Origin: Gemmatimonadota bacterium
GTDB taxonomy: Bacteria; Gemmatimonadota; Gemmatimonadetes; Longimicrobiales; Gaopeijiaceae
Assembly (NCBI GenBank): GCA_022826025.1
Contig: JAJDVR010000150.1
Location: 1 to 42,937, forward strand
DNA: 42,937 nt
Direction of reading: 5' to 3'
Shown: positions 1 to 7,512 of the stretch, piece by piece
Numbering within the stretch: position 1 is the first letter of the stretch
Layout: the number at the start of each line of letters is the position of its first letter
Notes under the pieces: model-generated
Databases searched by the model: none
The model's input: the letters and a program-made list of their open reading frames with translations, nothing else
Told to the model about the DNA's origin: nothing
Position numbers and translations under genes: made by a program

Positions 1-666
1 AACGTCACCGCGCTGAGCAACCTCGCCGTGGTCCTGATGTCCATGGACCGCAACGACGAGGCCGCCGAGATCTACCAGGCGCTCCTGGCGCGCACCGACC
101 TGGATGCGCGCGACTACTATGTCACCGGCATCGGCCTCTACAACGCCGAGAACTACTCGATGGCGGCGCAGGCCTTCGGCCGGTCGTACGAGCTCATTCC
201 CGAGAGCCGGGACGCGCTCTACAACTACGCCCAGGCGCTCTACCTCGCCGGAGAGCTGGACGAACTGTATCCGGCCGCGGTATCGCTCGCGGAGATGGAT
301 CCGTACAACAACAACGTCTACCGGCTGCTGGCGCAGGGGCTGATGGCCCAGGGGGACACGGCGGAGGCGGCGCGGGTTCTGGAAGAGGAAATGGCGACCC
401 TGGAGTTCGAGATCGACGGCACCATGCTGCAGCCGTTCGGCGGGGGCGGAGGGGCGGTCAACGGGGAGCTTGTCAACCATTCCCTGGAAGGCGGCTCTAT
501 CGACATCCGCGTGTTTTTCTACGGCGTGGACGGGCTCGAGATCGGAACCCAGGACGTCTCGGTGCCCGTGCCTGCGGCGGAGATGAGGGAGGTGTTCCGA
601 GTCGAACTCGACACCGACCAGGATGTGGTCGCCTATCGATACGAGGTCATTTCTCCGGAGCCATAA
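1..666 (+). CDS. TPR-repeat protein, 3' part (5' end outside window)
   Basis: The frame is open from base 1 to the TAA at 664-666, so 221 C-terminal residues are visible and the true start is upstream. The first ~125 residues are alternating amphipathic helices with TPR-like spacing (for example ALYNYAQALYLAGELDELYP), a fold used for protein-protein contacts. A Gly-rich hinge (FGGGGGAVNG) then leads to a beta-rich C-terminal segment of ~70 residues with alternating hydrophobics (GSIDIRVFFYGVDGLEIG), resembling a small periplasmic beta-sandwich. No catalytic motif is visible. Location cannot be judged because the N-terminus is missing. The gene is followed by a strong hairpin and then tRNA-Gly, so it ends its transcription unit. 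The TPR assignment is fairly safe; the role is unknown. Confidence 0.75.
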   Translation, partial: NVTALSNLAVVLMSMDRNDEAAEIYQALLARTDLDARDYYVTGIGLYNAENYSMAAQAFGRSYELIPESRDALYNYAQALYLAGELDELYPAAVSLAEMDPYNNNVYRLLAQGLMAQGDTAEAARVLEEEMATLEFEIDGTMLQPFGGGGGAVNGELVNHSLEGGSIDIRVFFYGVDGLEIGTQDVSVPVPAAEMREVFRVELDTDQDVVAYRYEVISPEP

Positions 667-684
667 TTTCGCAGGGCCTGCGGG

Positions 685-722
685 GGCCCGGGCGATGGCG
701 CGTACGGCGCGTCGCCCGGGCC
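685..722 (+). terminator. GC-rich hairpin after the TPR gene
   Basis: An 11-base perfect inverted repeat (GGCCCGGGCGA at 685-695, TCGCCCGGGCC at 712-722) encloses a 16-base loop that can itself pair (CGCG/CGCG). It begins 18 bases after the TAA of the TPR gene and ends 21 bases before tRNA-Gly. There is no T-run after the stem, so it is either a U-less terminator or a 3' end/processing structure. Confidence 0.5.
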
Positions 723-743
723 GCTGCCCGGTCAGGTCCGCCC

Positions 744-816
744 GCGGGCGTAGCTCAGTTGGTAGAGCATCAGCTTCCCAAGCTGAGGGTCGCCGGTTCG
801 AGCCCGGTCGCCCGCT
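744..816 (+). tRNA. tRNA-Gly (anticodon CCC)
   Basis: A full cloverleaf can be drawn. The acceptor stem GCGGGCG (744-750) pairs with CGCCCGC (809-815). The D arm contains AGCTCAGTTGGTAGAGC. The anticodon stem TCAGC/GCTGA flanks the loop TTCCCAA, giving anticodon CCC, which reads GGG. The T arm is GCCGG-TTCGAGC-CCGGT with one G-T pair. The discriminator is T, usual for bacterial tRNA-Gly. No CCA is encoded. The GGG codon is common in genes of this window. Confidence 0.95.
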
Positions 817-823
817 TCCTTCC

Positions 824-845
824 CGGGTGACGAATCCGTCGCCCG
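824..845 (+). terminator. hairpin after tRNA-Gly
   Basis: CGGGTGACG (824-832) and CGTCGCCCG (837-845) form a 9-bp stem with one G-T wobble and the tetraloop AATC, eight bases after the tRNA. The following bases are TTCCT, only a weak pyrimidine tract. Confidence 0.5.
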
Positions 846-903
846 TTCCTCGCCGGCGCGATGCCGACCTGCCCGCGCCATTTCAGACCTGGAGACGAGC
901 ATC

Positions 904-1311
904 ATGAAGGCCATCCTGACCGCGACCTCCACCATCGCCCTGCTGGTTGCCGCCTGCGGGCCCGGGGCCGAGCCCCCGGGAGAGCCGGAGCAGACGACCG
1001 GACGCACGCCCCAGTTCGAGAACGAGTATGTCGAGGTCTGGAAGAGCGTGATCGTGCCCAACCAGCCGCTGGAGATGCACCGTCACGACAATCCCCGCGC
1101 CATCATCGCGCTCAAGGGCGGGACGCTGACGGTTGTGAACGACGCCGGCGAGCGGCGCGACATGACCTGGGAGACCGGCGGCGCCTACTGGCTGGAGGCC
1201 GACCCGCCGGGCGAGCTGCACGGGGACGTGAACGAGGGACCGGAGCCGGTGGAGGTGATCGTCGTGCAGCTGAAGGGCTCCGCGATGGAGAGCGCGCCGG
1301 GCGGTCGCTGA
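904..1311 (+). CDS. cupin-domain lipoprotein
   Basis: A 135-residue protein. It starts with a short lipoprotein signal (hydrophobic stretch, then LLVAAC with Cys18 as the lipidation site), so it is probably membrane-anchored and faces the periplasm. Residues ~40-125 look like a single cupin barrel: an early His-x-His (MHRHD), the turn LKGGTLTVVNDAGE, and a later His-bearing strand (GELHGD). In cupins these residues bind a divalent metal, but small lipoprotein cupins like this have no defined substrate. The ATG at 904 has GGAG at 891-894, nine bases upstream. It stands between tRNA-Gly and the DUF512-der run, with only 30 bases to the next start, so it may be read together with it. A sensing or binding role is possible; no enzyme activity can be named. 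Confidence 0.75.
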   Translation: MKAILTATSTIALLVAACGPGAEPPGEPEQTTGRTPQFENEYVEVWKSVIVPNQPLEMHRHDNPRAIIALKGGTLTVVNDAGERRDMTWETGGAYWLEADPPGELHGDVNEGPEPVEVIVVQLKGSAMESAPGGR

Positions 1312-1341
1312 GCGACTGCGGAGGCGCCGGAGGAACAGAGG

Positions 1342-2613
1342 ATGGTTCGGATCGCCGGGGTCGAGAGCGGGAGCATCGCCGAGGAGCTCCGGCTCGAGAT
1401 CGGCACCCGCATCGTGCGCATCAACGGGCAGCGCGTGCGCGACGGCATCGACCTCGCCTTCCTGCTCGGGGACCCGGACCTGGCCGTCGAGACGGTCTCT
1501 CCGTCAGGCGAAAGCTCCGTGTACGAGATCGAACGGGATCCGGGGACACCGATCGGGCTGGTCCCGGAGCCCGACAAGATCCGGGAATGCGCCAACAAGT
1601 GCGTCTTCTGCTTCATCGACGGCAATCCGAAGGACGCGCGGCGCAGCCTGTGGCTGCGGGATGACGACTTCCGGCTCTCCTTCACCTACGGGAGCTACGT
1701 CACGCTGACCAACCTGGGACCGCGCGGCCTTCAGCGGCTCGTGGACCAGCGCATCTCGCCACTGTACGTGAGCGTGCACGCCACCGAACCGGCGGTACGC
1801 GAACGTCTGCTGGTCAACCGGCGAGCGGGGCTCATCATGGATCAGCTCTCCTTCCTCCTCGGAGGGGGGCTGGAGGTGCACACCCAGGTAGTGCTCTGCC
1901 CGGAATGGAACGACGGCGCGCACCTTGAGCGGACCATCGACGACCTCTGGTCGCTGGGACCGGGGGTGCGCTCTCTGTCGGTGGTTCCGGTGGGGCTAAC
2001 CAGGTACAACGAGAACCGGCCGGTGCGACGCCTCACCGCAGCCGAGGCCGCGGGCGTGATCGAACAGGTCGAGCGGGCGCGGCAGCGGGCGTCCGGGGGG
2101 CGCGAGACCCGATGGGCCTACGCCGCCGACGAGATGTTCCTGATCGCGGGGATGGAGGTGCCGGGCGTCTCCTACTACGACGACCTCTCGCTCATGGAAA
2201 ACGGGGTGGGGGCGGTGCGCCGCTTCCTGGACGACCTGGACGCCGGGATGGGCACGCTTCCCGATCTCTCCGGGCACCGCATCCGGGTGGTGACGGGCCG
2301 GTCGATGGCGCCCTGGATCGAGGCCCGCGCCGGGCAGCTGGAATCCGCCACGCGGGCGGAAGTCGAGGTGCTGGCCGTGACCAACCGCTACTTCGGGGAC
2401 GGGGTGACGGTCGCGGGCCTGCTCGCGGGGCACGACATGCGCGCAGCGCTGGGGGAGGGAAGGCGGGAGGACGTCGTCCTGCTTCCGGCCGAGGCTCTGA
2501 ACGCCGATGGAGTGTTCGTCGACGACTACCCCCTCGCGCGCCTGGAGCGCGAACTGGCGCCGGCGAAGGTGCTTGCCGGCCACGAGATCACGCGCATGCT
2601 GTCGGAACCATGA
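1342..2613 (+). CDS. DUF512 / PDZ-radical SAM Fe-S protein
   Basis: A 423-residue cytoplasmic protein of the COG1625 type. Residues 1-65 resemble a PDZ domain (GSIAEELRLEIGTRIVRINGQ). A Cys-x3-Cys-x2-Cys cluster follows at C83, C87 and C90 (RECANKCVFCFIDG), the [4Fe-4S] ligation pattern of radical SAM enzymes. A long TIM-barrel-like region (SVHATEP, VVLCPEWNDG) and the C-terminal DUF512 domain complete it. The reaction is not known for the family. GGAGG at 1329-1333 lies eight bases before the ATG. The TGA (2611-2613) overlaps the ATG of der (ATGA), so the two are translationally coupled. DUF512 genes sitting next to der, plsY and gpsA are known from Firmicutes, so this neighbourhood is shared across distant phyla. 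Family assignment is strong, function open. Confidence 0.9.
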   Translation: MVRIAGVESGSIAEELRLEIGTRIVRINGQRVRDGIDLAFLLGDPDLAVETVSPSGESSVYEIERDPGTPIGLVPEPDKIRECANKCVFCFIDGNPKDARRSLWLRDDDFRLSFTYGSYVTLTNLGPRGLQRLVDQRISPLYVSVHATEPAVRERLLVNRRAGLIMDQLSFLLGGGLEVHTQVVLCPEWNDGAHLERTIDDLWSLGPGVRSLSVVPVGLTRYNENRPVRRLTAAEAAGVIEQVERARQRASGGRETRWAYAADEMFLIAGMEVPGVSYYDDLSLMENGVGAVRRFLDDLDAGMGTLPDLSGHRIRVVTGRSMAPWIEARAGQLESATRAEVEVLAVTNRYFGDGVTVAGLLAGHDMRAALGEGRREDVVLLPAEALNADGVFVDDYPLARLERELAPAKVLAGHEITRMLSEP

Positions 2614-3947
2614 TCGGCATCCGGCTCCCGGTGGTCGCGGTTGTCGGCCGTCCCAACGTGGGCAAGTCCACCCTCTTCAATCGCGTCCTGGGACGGCGCA
2701 AGGCGATCGTTGACGACACCCCGGGCGTGACCCGGGACCGGCACTTCGCCCGCGCCGACTGGGCGGGAAGGGACTTCTTCCTCGTCGACACGGGCGGGGT
2801 GGTGGAGGGCAGTGCCAGCCCGCTCGACCGGGCGGTGCGCGCCCAGGCGCTGGCGGCGGTCAGGGAAGCCGACCTGATTCTCTTCGTTGTCGACGCCAGG
2901 GACGGCATGCATCCGCTGGACGAAAAACTGGCCACGGTGCTGCGGCTGAGCGAGCGCCCGGTCCTGCTGGTGGCGAACAAGGTGGACAACCTTCCGCGCG
3001 AGACCTCCCACCACGAGTTCTGGGCGCTGGGCGTGGGCGAGCCCGTCCCCGTGAGCGCCATCTCCGGGAAGGGAAGCGGCGACCTGCTGGACATGGTGCT
3101 GGCAGCCCTGCCCGACGCCGAAACCGTCCCCGCCGAACCGGACACGGTGCGGGTGGCGGTGATCGGCAAGCCCAACGTGGGCAAGTCCAGCTTCGTCAAC
3201 CGGCTCTTCGGCGAGGAGCGCATGGTGGTCAGCGAGACGGCCGGCACCACGCGCGACCCCGTGGACTCGACGATGCGCTACCACGGCCGCGATCTGGTCT
3301 TCGTGGACACCGCCGGGCTCCGTCGTCAGGCCCGCATCCACGACTCCATCGAGTACTACGCGTGGCTGCGGGCGACCCGGGTGATCCGCGAGGCGGACGT
3401 CTGCCTGGTTCTGACGGACGCCTCCTCCGGTATCCACATGCAGGACGTGAAGGTTGCCGAGGCAGCGTGGGACTCGGGCTGCGGGGTCATCCTGGTCGTC
3501 AACAAATGGGATCTGGTCGAGAGAAACGGCTCCACGGCGCCCGGAATAGAGAAGGCCGTGCGCGCGCGAACCCCGTTTCTGCGCTGTGTGCCCTTCGTCT
3601 TCACCTCGGCGCTCACCGGCCAGCGGGTGCGCAGGACCCTCGACCTCGTGCTCCGGGTCCAGGCGGAGCGGGAGCGGCGCATCCCGACCGCCGAATTGAA
3701 CCGGGAGCTGGAGCGGCTGGTGGCGCGGCATCCGCCGGCCCACTCGCGCGGGCGCGCGGTCAAGGTACGCTACGGCACCCAGGTGGGCGTCACCCCTCCG
3801 GCCTTCGTCCTCTTCAGCAATCTGCCGAGAGAGATTCAACCGGCGTACGTTCGTTATCTTGAGAACGGGTTCCGCAGCCGCTGGCCGCTGGCCGGCTCCC
3901 CGCTGCGGATGCGCTTCAAGGCGGATGGAGGCTCAGGCAGACGATGA
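2610..3947 (+). CDS. der: GTPase Der (EngA), ribosome assembly
   Basis: A 445-residue double-GTPase that helps mature the 50S subunit. The first G domain begins with the P-loop GRPNVGKST (residues 13-21) and has DTPGVTRD and NKVD. The second carries GKPNVGKSS near residue 186, then DTAGLRR and NKWD. A C-terminal KH-like domain (~355-445) includes VKVRYGTQVGVTPPAFVLFSN. Length and domain order are standard for the family. The start is the ATG at 2610, which overlaps the stop of the DUF512 gene; the reading frame stays open upstream, but the protein begins where other Der proteins do (MIGIRLPVVAVVG). The 3' end overlaps plsY by four bases. Confidence 0.97.
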   Translation: MIGIRLPVVAVVGRPNVGKSTLFNRVLGRRKAIVDDTPGVTRDRHFARADWAGRDFFLVDTGGVVEGSASPLDRAVRAQALAAVREADLILFVVDARDGMHPLDEKLATVLRLSERPVLLVANKVDNLPRETSHHEFWALGVGEPVPVSAISGKGSGDLLDMVLAALPDAETVPAEPDTVRVAVIGKPNVGKSSFVNRLFGEERMVVSETAGTTRDPVDSTMRYHGRDLVFVDTAGLRRQARIHDSIEYYAWLRATRVIREADVCLVLTDASSGIHMQDVKVAEAAWDSGCGVILVVNKWDLVERNGSTAPGIEKAVRARTPFLRCVPFVFTSALTGQRVRRTLDLVLRVQAERERRIPTAELNRELERLVARHPPAHSRGRAVKVRYGTQVGVTPPAFVLFSNLPREIQPAYVRYLENGFRSRWPLAGSPLRMRFKADGGSGRR

Positions 3948-4579
3948 CCCCGTTGATCTGGGTGCTGGCCGCCTATCTCGCGGGATCGCTCCCCACCAGC
4001 TTCGTGGTCGGGAAGGCGATCGGCGGCATGGACCTGCGGCGCGAGGGAAGCGGCAACCTGGGCGCGACCAACCTTTACCGCGCGATGGGGTTGCGCGTGG
4101 CGGTGCCGGTGGGACTGGTGGACGTCGGCAAGGGCTGGCTGCCGGCCTGGCTGTTTCCGATGCTTGACGGCGGCGCCGCAGACGGATGGGCGGCAGCCTA
4201 CGGAGCGGCCGCGATCCTCGGCCACACCTTCTCCTGCTGGGTGCGCTTCCGGGGCGGGAAGGGCGTCGCCACCGCCGCCGGAGCCTTTCTCGCGCTTTCG
4301 CCGCTCGCCGTGTTGGTCGCCGCGCTGGTCTGGGTTCTGGTCCTGGCAATGCGGGGCATCGTATCGCTGGCATCGATCGCGGCGGCGGTCGCGCTGCCGG
4401 CGACGGTGCTGGCTGGGAATGCCGCGGGTCGGGCGGAAGATCCCTGGGTCACGGGGTTTGCGATCCTGGCTGGCGCTTTCGTCGTCTGGGCGCACCGGTC
4501 CAACATCGGGCGATTGCTGAGGGGCGAGGAAAAGCGTATCCATGACGATCGCCGGGCCCGGCGGGGCGAAGGTGGCTGA
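3944..4579 (+). CDS. plsY: acyl-phosphate:glycerol-3-phosphate acyltransferase PlsY
   Basis: A 211-residue integral inner-membrane enzyme that moves an acyl group from acyl-phosphate to sn-glycerol-3-phosphate, giving lysophosphatidic acid, the first membrane-bound step of phospholipid synthesis. Diagnostic motifs are the N-terminal AAYLAGSLPTSF, the conserved loop GSGNLGATNLYR, then DVGKGWLP and the second glycine-rich loop RFRGGKGVATAAG. About five to six hydrophobic segments are visible. The ATG overlaps the der stop as ATGA. The next gene, gpsA, makes the glycerol-3-phosphate that PlsY uses, so supplier and consumer are neighbours. Confidence 0.96.
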   Translation: MTPLIWVLAAYLAGSLPTSFVVGKAIGGMDLRREGSGNLGATNLYRAMGLRVAVPVGLVDVGKGWLPAWLFPMLDGGAADGWAAAYGAAAILGHTFSCWVRFRGGKGVATAAGAFLALSPLAVLVAALVWVLVLAMRGIVSLASIAAAVALPATVLAGNAAGRAEDPWVTGFAILAGAFVVWAHRSNIGRLLRGEEKRIHDDRRARRGEGG

Positions 4580-5591
4580 TCCGTCCCACAGGATCGGCGT
4601 GCTGGGAGCCGGCAGCTGGGGAACGGCGCTGGCGGCGCTTGCCGCCAGCAGGGGACACGACGTCTGCCTGTGGGCTCGCGAGCCGGAGGTCGTGCAACAG
4701 ATCCGGGAAGGCGGCGAGAACCAGTGCTTCCTGCCGGGCATCGAACTTCCGCACGAACTGGATGCGACCGGAGAGATGGCGCGGGCCGTCGCCGGCGCGG
4801 AGATCGTCATGTCGGTGAGCCCGGCCCAATACGCCGGTGCTGTGGTGGGTCGCGCGGCCCGCTTCCTGGAGCCCGATGCCGTGGTGGTGTCGGCCTCCAA
4901 GGGGATCGAGATCGCGACCCTGCGACGCATGGACGAGGTGATGGCCGAGCTGCTCACGCCGCGGCAGAGCGAACGCCTGACCGTGCTCTCGGGTCCGAGC
5001 TTCGCGGCGGAGGTGGTGCGCGGCCAGCCCACCGCGGTGGTGGCGGCGAGTCGATCGGAGGAGGCCCGCCTGCTGGTTCAGGCCGCCCTGCAGGGCCCCA
5101 GCTTTCGCGTGTACACCAACGAAGACGTGATCGGGGTCGAGCTGGGCGGCGCGCTCAAGAACGTGATCGCGCTGGCCGCCGGAGTGGTGGCTGGCCACGG
5201 CTTCGGGCACAACACGCTCTGTGCGCTGATCACCCGCGGGCTGGCCGAAATCACCCGGCTCGGGGTTGCCATGGGCGCCCGCCCACCCACCTTTTTCGGG
5301 CTGGCGGGAATGGGCGATCTGGTCCTTACCTGCACCGGTCAGGTGAGCCGCAACCGCACGGTGGGCTTCGAACTCGGACGGGGGCGCACCCTGGACGACA
5401 TCCTGGGCGGGATGACGGCGGTGGCGGAGGGGGTGAAGACGGCCGAGGCCGTGCACGAGCTGGCTGCCAGGTATCGGGTGGAGATGCCGATCTGCGACCA
5501 GGTTTACGATATCTTGATGGGGAGAACGGACCCTGCCGAGGCGGCGAACAACCTCATGATGCGGGATCCCAAGCCGGAGCACTGGTCGTGA
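4542..5591 (+). CDS. gpsA: NAD(P)H-dependent glycerol-3-phosphate dehydrogenase
   Basis: Reduces dihydroxyacetone phosphate to sn-glycerol-3-phosphate for phospholipid synthesis; cytoplasmic, 349 residues as called. The Rossmann motif GVLGAGSWGTALA starts at about residue 18. Further family motifs are SASKGIE, LSGPSFAAEV, the catalytic region ELGGALKNVIALAAG, and GLAGMGDLVLTC. With the ATG at 4542 it overlaps plsY by 38 bases, with GAGG at about 4526. A GTG at 4572 would shorten it by ten residues and leave only the core before the Rossmann fold, so the start is uncertain by that amount. It belongs to the DUF512-der-plsY-gpsA run. Confidence 0.96.
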   Translation: MTIAGPGGAKVADPSHRIGVLGAGSWGTALAALAASRGHDVCLWAREPEVVQQIREGGENQCFLPGIELPHELDATGEMARAVAGAEIVMSVSPAQYAGAVVGRAARFLEPDAVVVSASKGIEIATLRRMDEVMAELLTPRQSERLTVLSGPSFAAEVVRGQPTAVVAASRSEEARLLVQAALQGPSFRVYTNEDVIGVELGGALKNVIALAAGVVAGHGFGHNTLCALITRGLAEITRLGVAMGARPPTFFGLAGMGDLVLTCTGQVSRNRTVGFELGRGRTLDDILGGMTAVAEGVKTAEAVHELAARYRVEMPICDQVYDILMGRTDPAEAANNLMMRDPKPEHWS

Positions 5592-5625
5592 CCGCATCTC
5601 CGGTCCCGGGGCCCGGGAGGAGCCA

Positions 5626-5997
5626 TTGAACGAACCCATTGCGCAGCGCGCGTACTATTCCATCGGCGAAGTATGTGACCTCACCGGCATCCAGGCGCAT
5701 GTGCTGCGCTACTGGGAAACACGATTCGAGCTGCTTCGTCCCGTGAAGAACCAGGCCGGCAACCGGGTCTATCGGCCCCGGGAGGTCGAACTTGTGCTCC
5801 TGCTCAAGCGTCTGCTCTACGAAGACAAGTACACCGTGGAGGGTGCCCGTCAGGAACTGGCCCGGATGCGCAGGACGGGAGGTCTCAAGGAGGCCCGCAA
5901 GTCGGCGCTCGCTCCCGAACTTCGCGGCCAGCTCAAGAGCGACCTGGCGGAGTTGATGGACATCCTTTCCGTCCCCGGCGCGACCGGCGATTCCTGA
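5626..5997 (+). CDS. MerR-family transcriptional regulator
   Basis: A 123-residue DNA-binding protein. Residues ~9-75 form the winged helix-turn-helix of the MerR family (YYSIGEVCDLTGIQAHVLRY followed by WETRF, then NRVYRPREVELV). A short coiled-coil-like tail follows (VEGARQELARMRR), then a basic and acidic end without the cysteines of metal-sensing members, so the effector is unknown. It starts at TTG 5626, with GGAGG at 5616-5620 giving good spacing; no ATG fits. It sits 34 bases after gpsA and 10 before surE. Genes of this subtype are often housekeeping-linked rather than metal-responsive. Family call firm, target genes unknown. Confidence 0.9.
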   Translation: MNEPIAQRAYYSIGEVCDLTGIQAHVLRYWETRFELLRPVKNQAGNRVYRPREVELVLLLKRLLYEDKYTVEGARQELARMRRTGGLKEARKSALAPELRGQLKSDLAELMDILSVPGATGDS

Positions 5998-6007
5998 CCG
6001 GCCGCGC

Positions 6008-6760
6008 ATGCACATCCTGTGCACGAACGATGACGGCTACATGGCTCCCGGCCTGGCCATCCTTCAGAGCGCCGCGCGACGACTCGGCTCGGTGCATGTG
6101 GTGGCGCCCGACCGCGAGCAGAGCGCGACCAGCCACTCGCTCACGCTGCATCTCCCGCTGCGCGCCCGAACCGGCCCGGGGGGCGTTTCCGTAGTCGACG
6201 GTACACCGACGGACTGCGTCATCCTGGCACTGAGCGCGCTTCTCGAGGAGCGCCCGACGGTCTGCTTCTCCGGGGTCAACCACGGGTCGAACATGGGAGA
6301 GGATGTCCTCTATTCGGGCACCGTGGCGGCTGCAATGGAAGCGACCGTGCTCGGCATCCCGTCGGTCGCGGTGTCGTACGCCGGACGCGACCTGACCGAA
6401 GGTCTCGGCTGGTCCGAGCCTCTTTCCGACCTTCTGAAGCAGGTGCTCGCCAGACCATTCCCCACCGACACCCTCTTCAACGTCAACCTTCCCCCGATTC
6501 CCCCGGCGGAGGCGAAGGGGGTGCGGGTCACCCGGCTGGGTCGCCGCAGGTACAGCGATTCGCTGATGCGCGGCCGCGATCCCATGGGGAAGGAATACTA
6601 CTGGATCGGGGCATCCACGCCGGCGTGGAGCGGCTCCGCCGACTCGGATTTCCGTGCCGTGGAGGAGGGCTACGTTTCGGTGACCCCGCTCCACCTCGAC
6701 CTCACCAACTACAGGCTTCTTGAAGAGGTGCGGGCGTGGGATCTGACGATGCAGGATTGA
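6008..6760 (+). CDS. surE: 5'/3'-nucleotidase SurE
   Basis: A 250-residue metal-dependent phosphatase that removes phosphate from nucleoside monophosphates, linked in other bacteria to stationary-phase survival. The N-terminal metal site CTNDDGYMAPG is present, as are PDREQSATSHSLT, DGTPTDCV and the SGVNHGSNMGEDVLYSGTV block, the complete SurE signature set. The start ATG lies ten bases after the MerR stop, with no clear Shine-Dalgarno, suggesting coupled translation. Its 3' end overlaps the next gene. Confidence 0.96.
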   Translation: MHILCTNDDGYMAPGLAILQSAARRLGSVHVVAPDREQSATSHSLTLHLPLRARTGPGGVSVVDGTPTDCVILALSALLEERPTVCFSGVNHGSNMGEDVLYSGTVAAAMEATVLGIPSVAVSYAGRDLTEGLGWSEPLSDLLKQVLARPFPTDTLFNVNLPPIPPAEAKGVRVTRLGRRRYSDSLMRGRDPMGKEYYWIGASTPAWSGSADSDFRAVEEGYVSVTPLHLDLTNYRLLEEVRAWDLTMQD

Positions 6761-7344
6761 CGCGCCGTCTCTACGACTGGGTGCTGAGCTGGGCCGGGAC
6801 GCCGTACGGCGCCTGGGCGCTTGCGGTGCTCGCGCTGGCGGAGTCGTCGGTGTTCCCGATTCCGCCCGATCCGCTGCTGCTGGCGCTCTGCCTGGGCGCT
6901 CCGGCGGCGTCCATGCGCTTCGCGGCGCTGACCACGGCGGCGTCGGTCCTGGGCGGGGTGATTGGCTACGGCATCGGTGCGGGCGCGTGGCACCTCTTCG
7001 ACCAGTTCTTTTTCGACCATGTCCCGGGGGTATCGCCGGAGAGCTTCGCGCGCGTGCAGGAACTGTATGGGCGCTACGACTTCTGGGTGATCTTCCTCGC
7101 GGGCCTGACTCCGCTGCCGTACAAGGTGTTCACCCTCTCGGCCGGGGTCTTTGCCATCGACTTCCCGGTATTCGTGCTGGCCAGCTGTGTCTCGCGTGGA
7201 TTGCGCTTCTTCGTCCTGGGAGGTCTGGTGTACCGATGGGGTCCGGCGTTGCGGGGCGCGATCGATCGCCATTTCAACACCTTCACCTGGATCTTCGGCG
7301 TTCTGCTCGTGGCGGGCTTCGCGGCGGTGGCGTTGCTCCGCTGA
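6736..7344 (+). CDS. YqaA/DedA-type membrane protein (VTT/SNARE-associated domain)
   Basis: A 202-residue inner-membrane protein of COG1238 (YqaA) type, part of the wider DedA/VTT superfamily. Visible features are hydrophobic segments from about residue 20, the motif ESSVFPIPPDPLLLALCLG, the re-entrant-loop region GVIGYGIG, and the second motif FLAGLTPLPYKVFTLSAGVF. Relatives act in lipid or undecaprenyl-phosphate movement or membrane homeostasis; the exact role of YqaA proteins is not settled. The start could be GTG 6736 (24-base overlap with surE) or TTG 6757, which would give a TTGA overlap with the surE stop. The gene ends 29 bases before tRNA-Arg. Confidence 0.88.
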   Translation: MGSDDAGLTRRLYDWVLSWAGTPYGAWALAVLALAESSVFPIPPDPLLLALCLGAPAASMRFAALTTAASVLGGVIGYGIGAGAWHLFDQFFFDHVPGVSPESFARVQELYGRYDFWVIFLAGLTPLPYKVFTLSAGVFAIDFPVFVLASCVSRGLRFFVLGGLVYRWGPALRGAIDRHFNTFTWIFGVLLVAGFAAVALLR

Positions 7345-7373
7345 AGCGGACGGCGGTAGAATGGGGTTCGCGC

Positions 7374-7447
7374 GCCTCCGTAGCTCAGGTGGACAGAGCA
7401 CCGGATTCCTAATCCGGGGGCCGCAGGTTCGAGTCCTGCCGGGGGCA
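7374..7447 (+). tRNA. tRNA-Arg (anticodon CCT)
   Basis: Acceptor GCCTCCG (7374-7380) pairs with CGGGGGC (7440-7446), with one G-T. The D arm reads AGCTCAGGTGGACAGAGC. Anticodon stem CCGGA/TCCGG encloses TTCCTAA, giving anticodon CCT, which reads AGG. T arm is GCAGG-TTCGAGT-CCTGC. The discriminator is A and no CCA is encoded. Confidence 0.95.
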
Positions 7448-7460
7448 CTTCGAGAGGTCA

Positions 7461-7481
7461 CGGGCCGCAAGAGGCGGCCTG
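7461..7481 (+). terminator. hairpin after tRNA-Arg
   Basis: CGGGCCGC (7461-7468) and GCGGCCTG (7474-7481) form an 8-bp stem, including one G-T, around the loop AAGAG, 14 bases after the tRNA. CCTTCACGTT follows without a true T-run. It most likely ends or protects the tRNA transcript. Confidence 0.5.
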
Positions 7482-7512
7482 CCTTCACGTTCCGTCATCC
7501 GAGGTAAACCAG

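Noticed and set aside
2526-3839. 437-codon minus-strand open frame opposite der
   Set aside because: It lies wholly opposite a clear Der coding region, has no recognisable motif, and long antisense frames are expected in GC-rich coding DNA.
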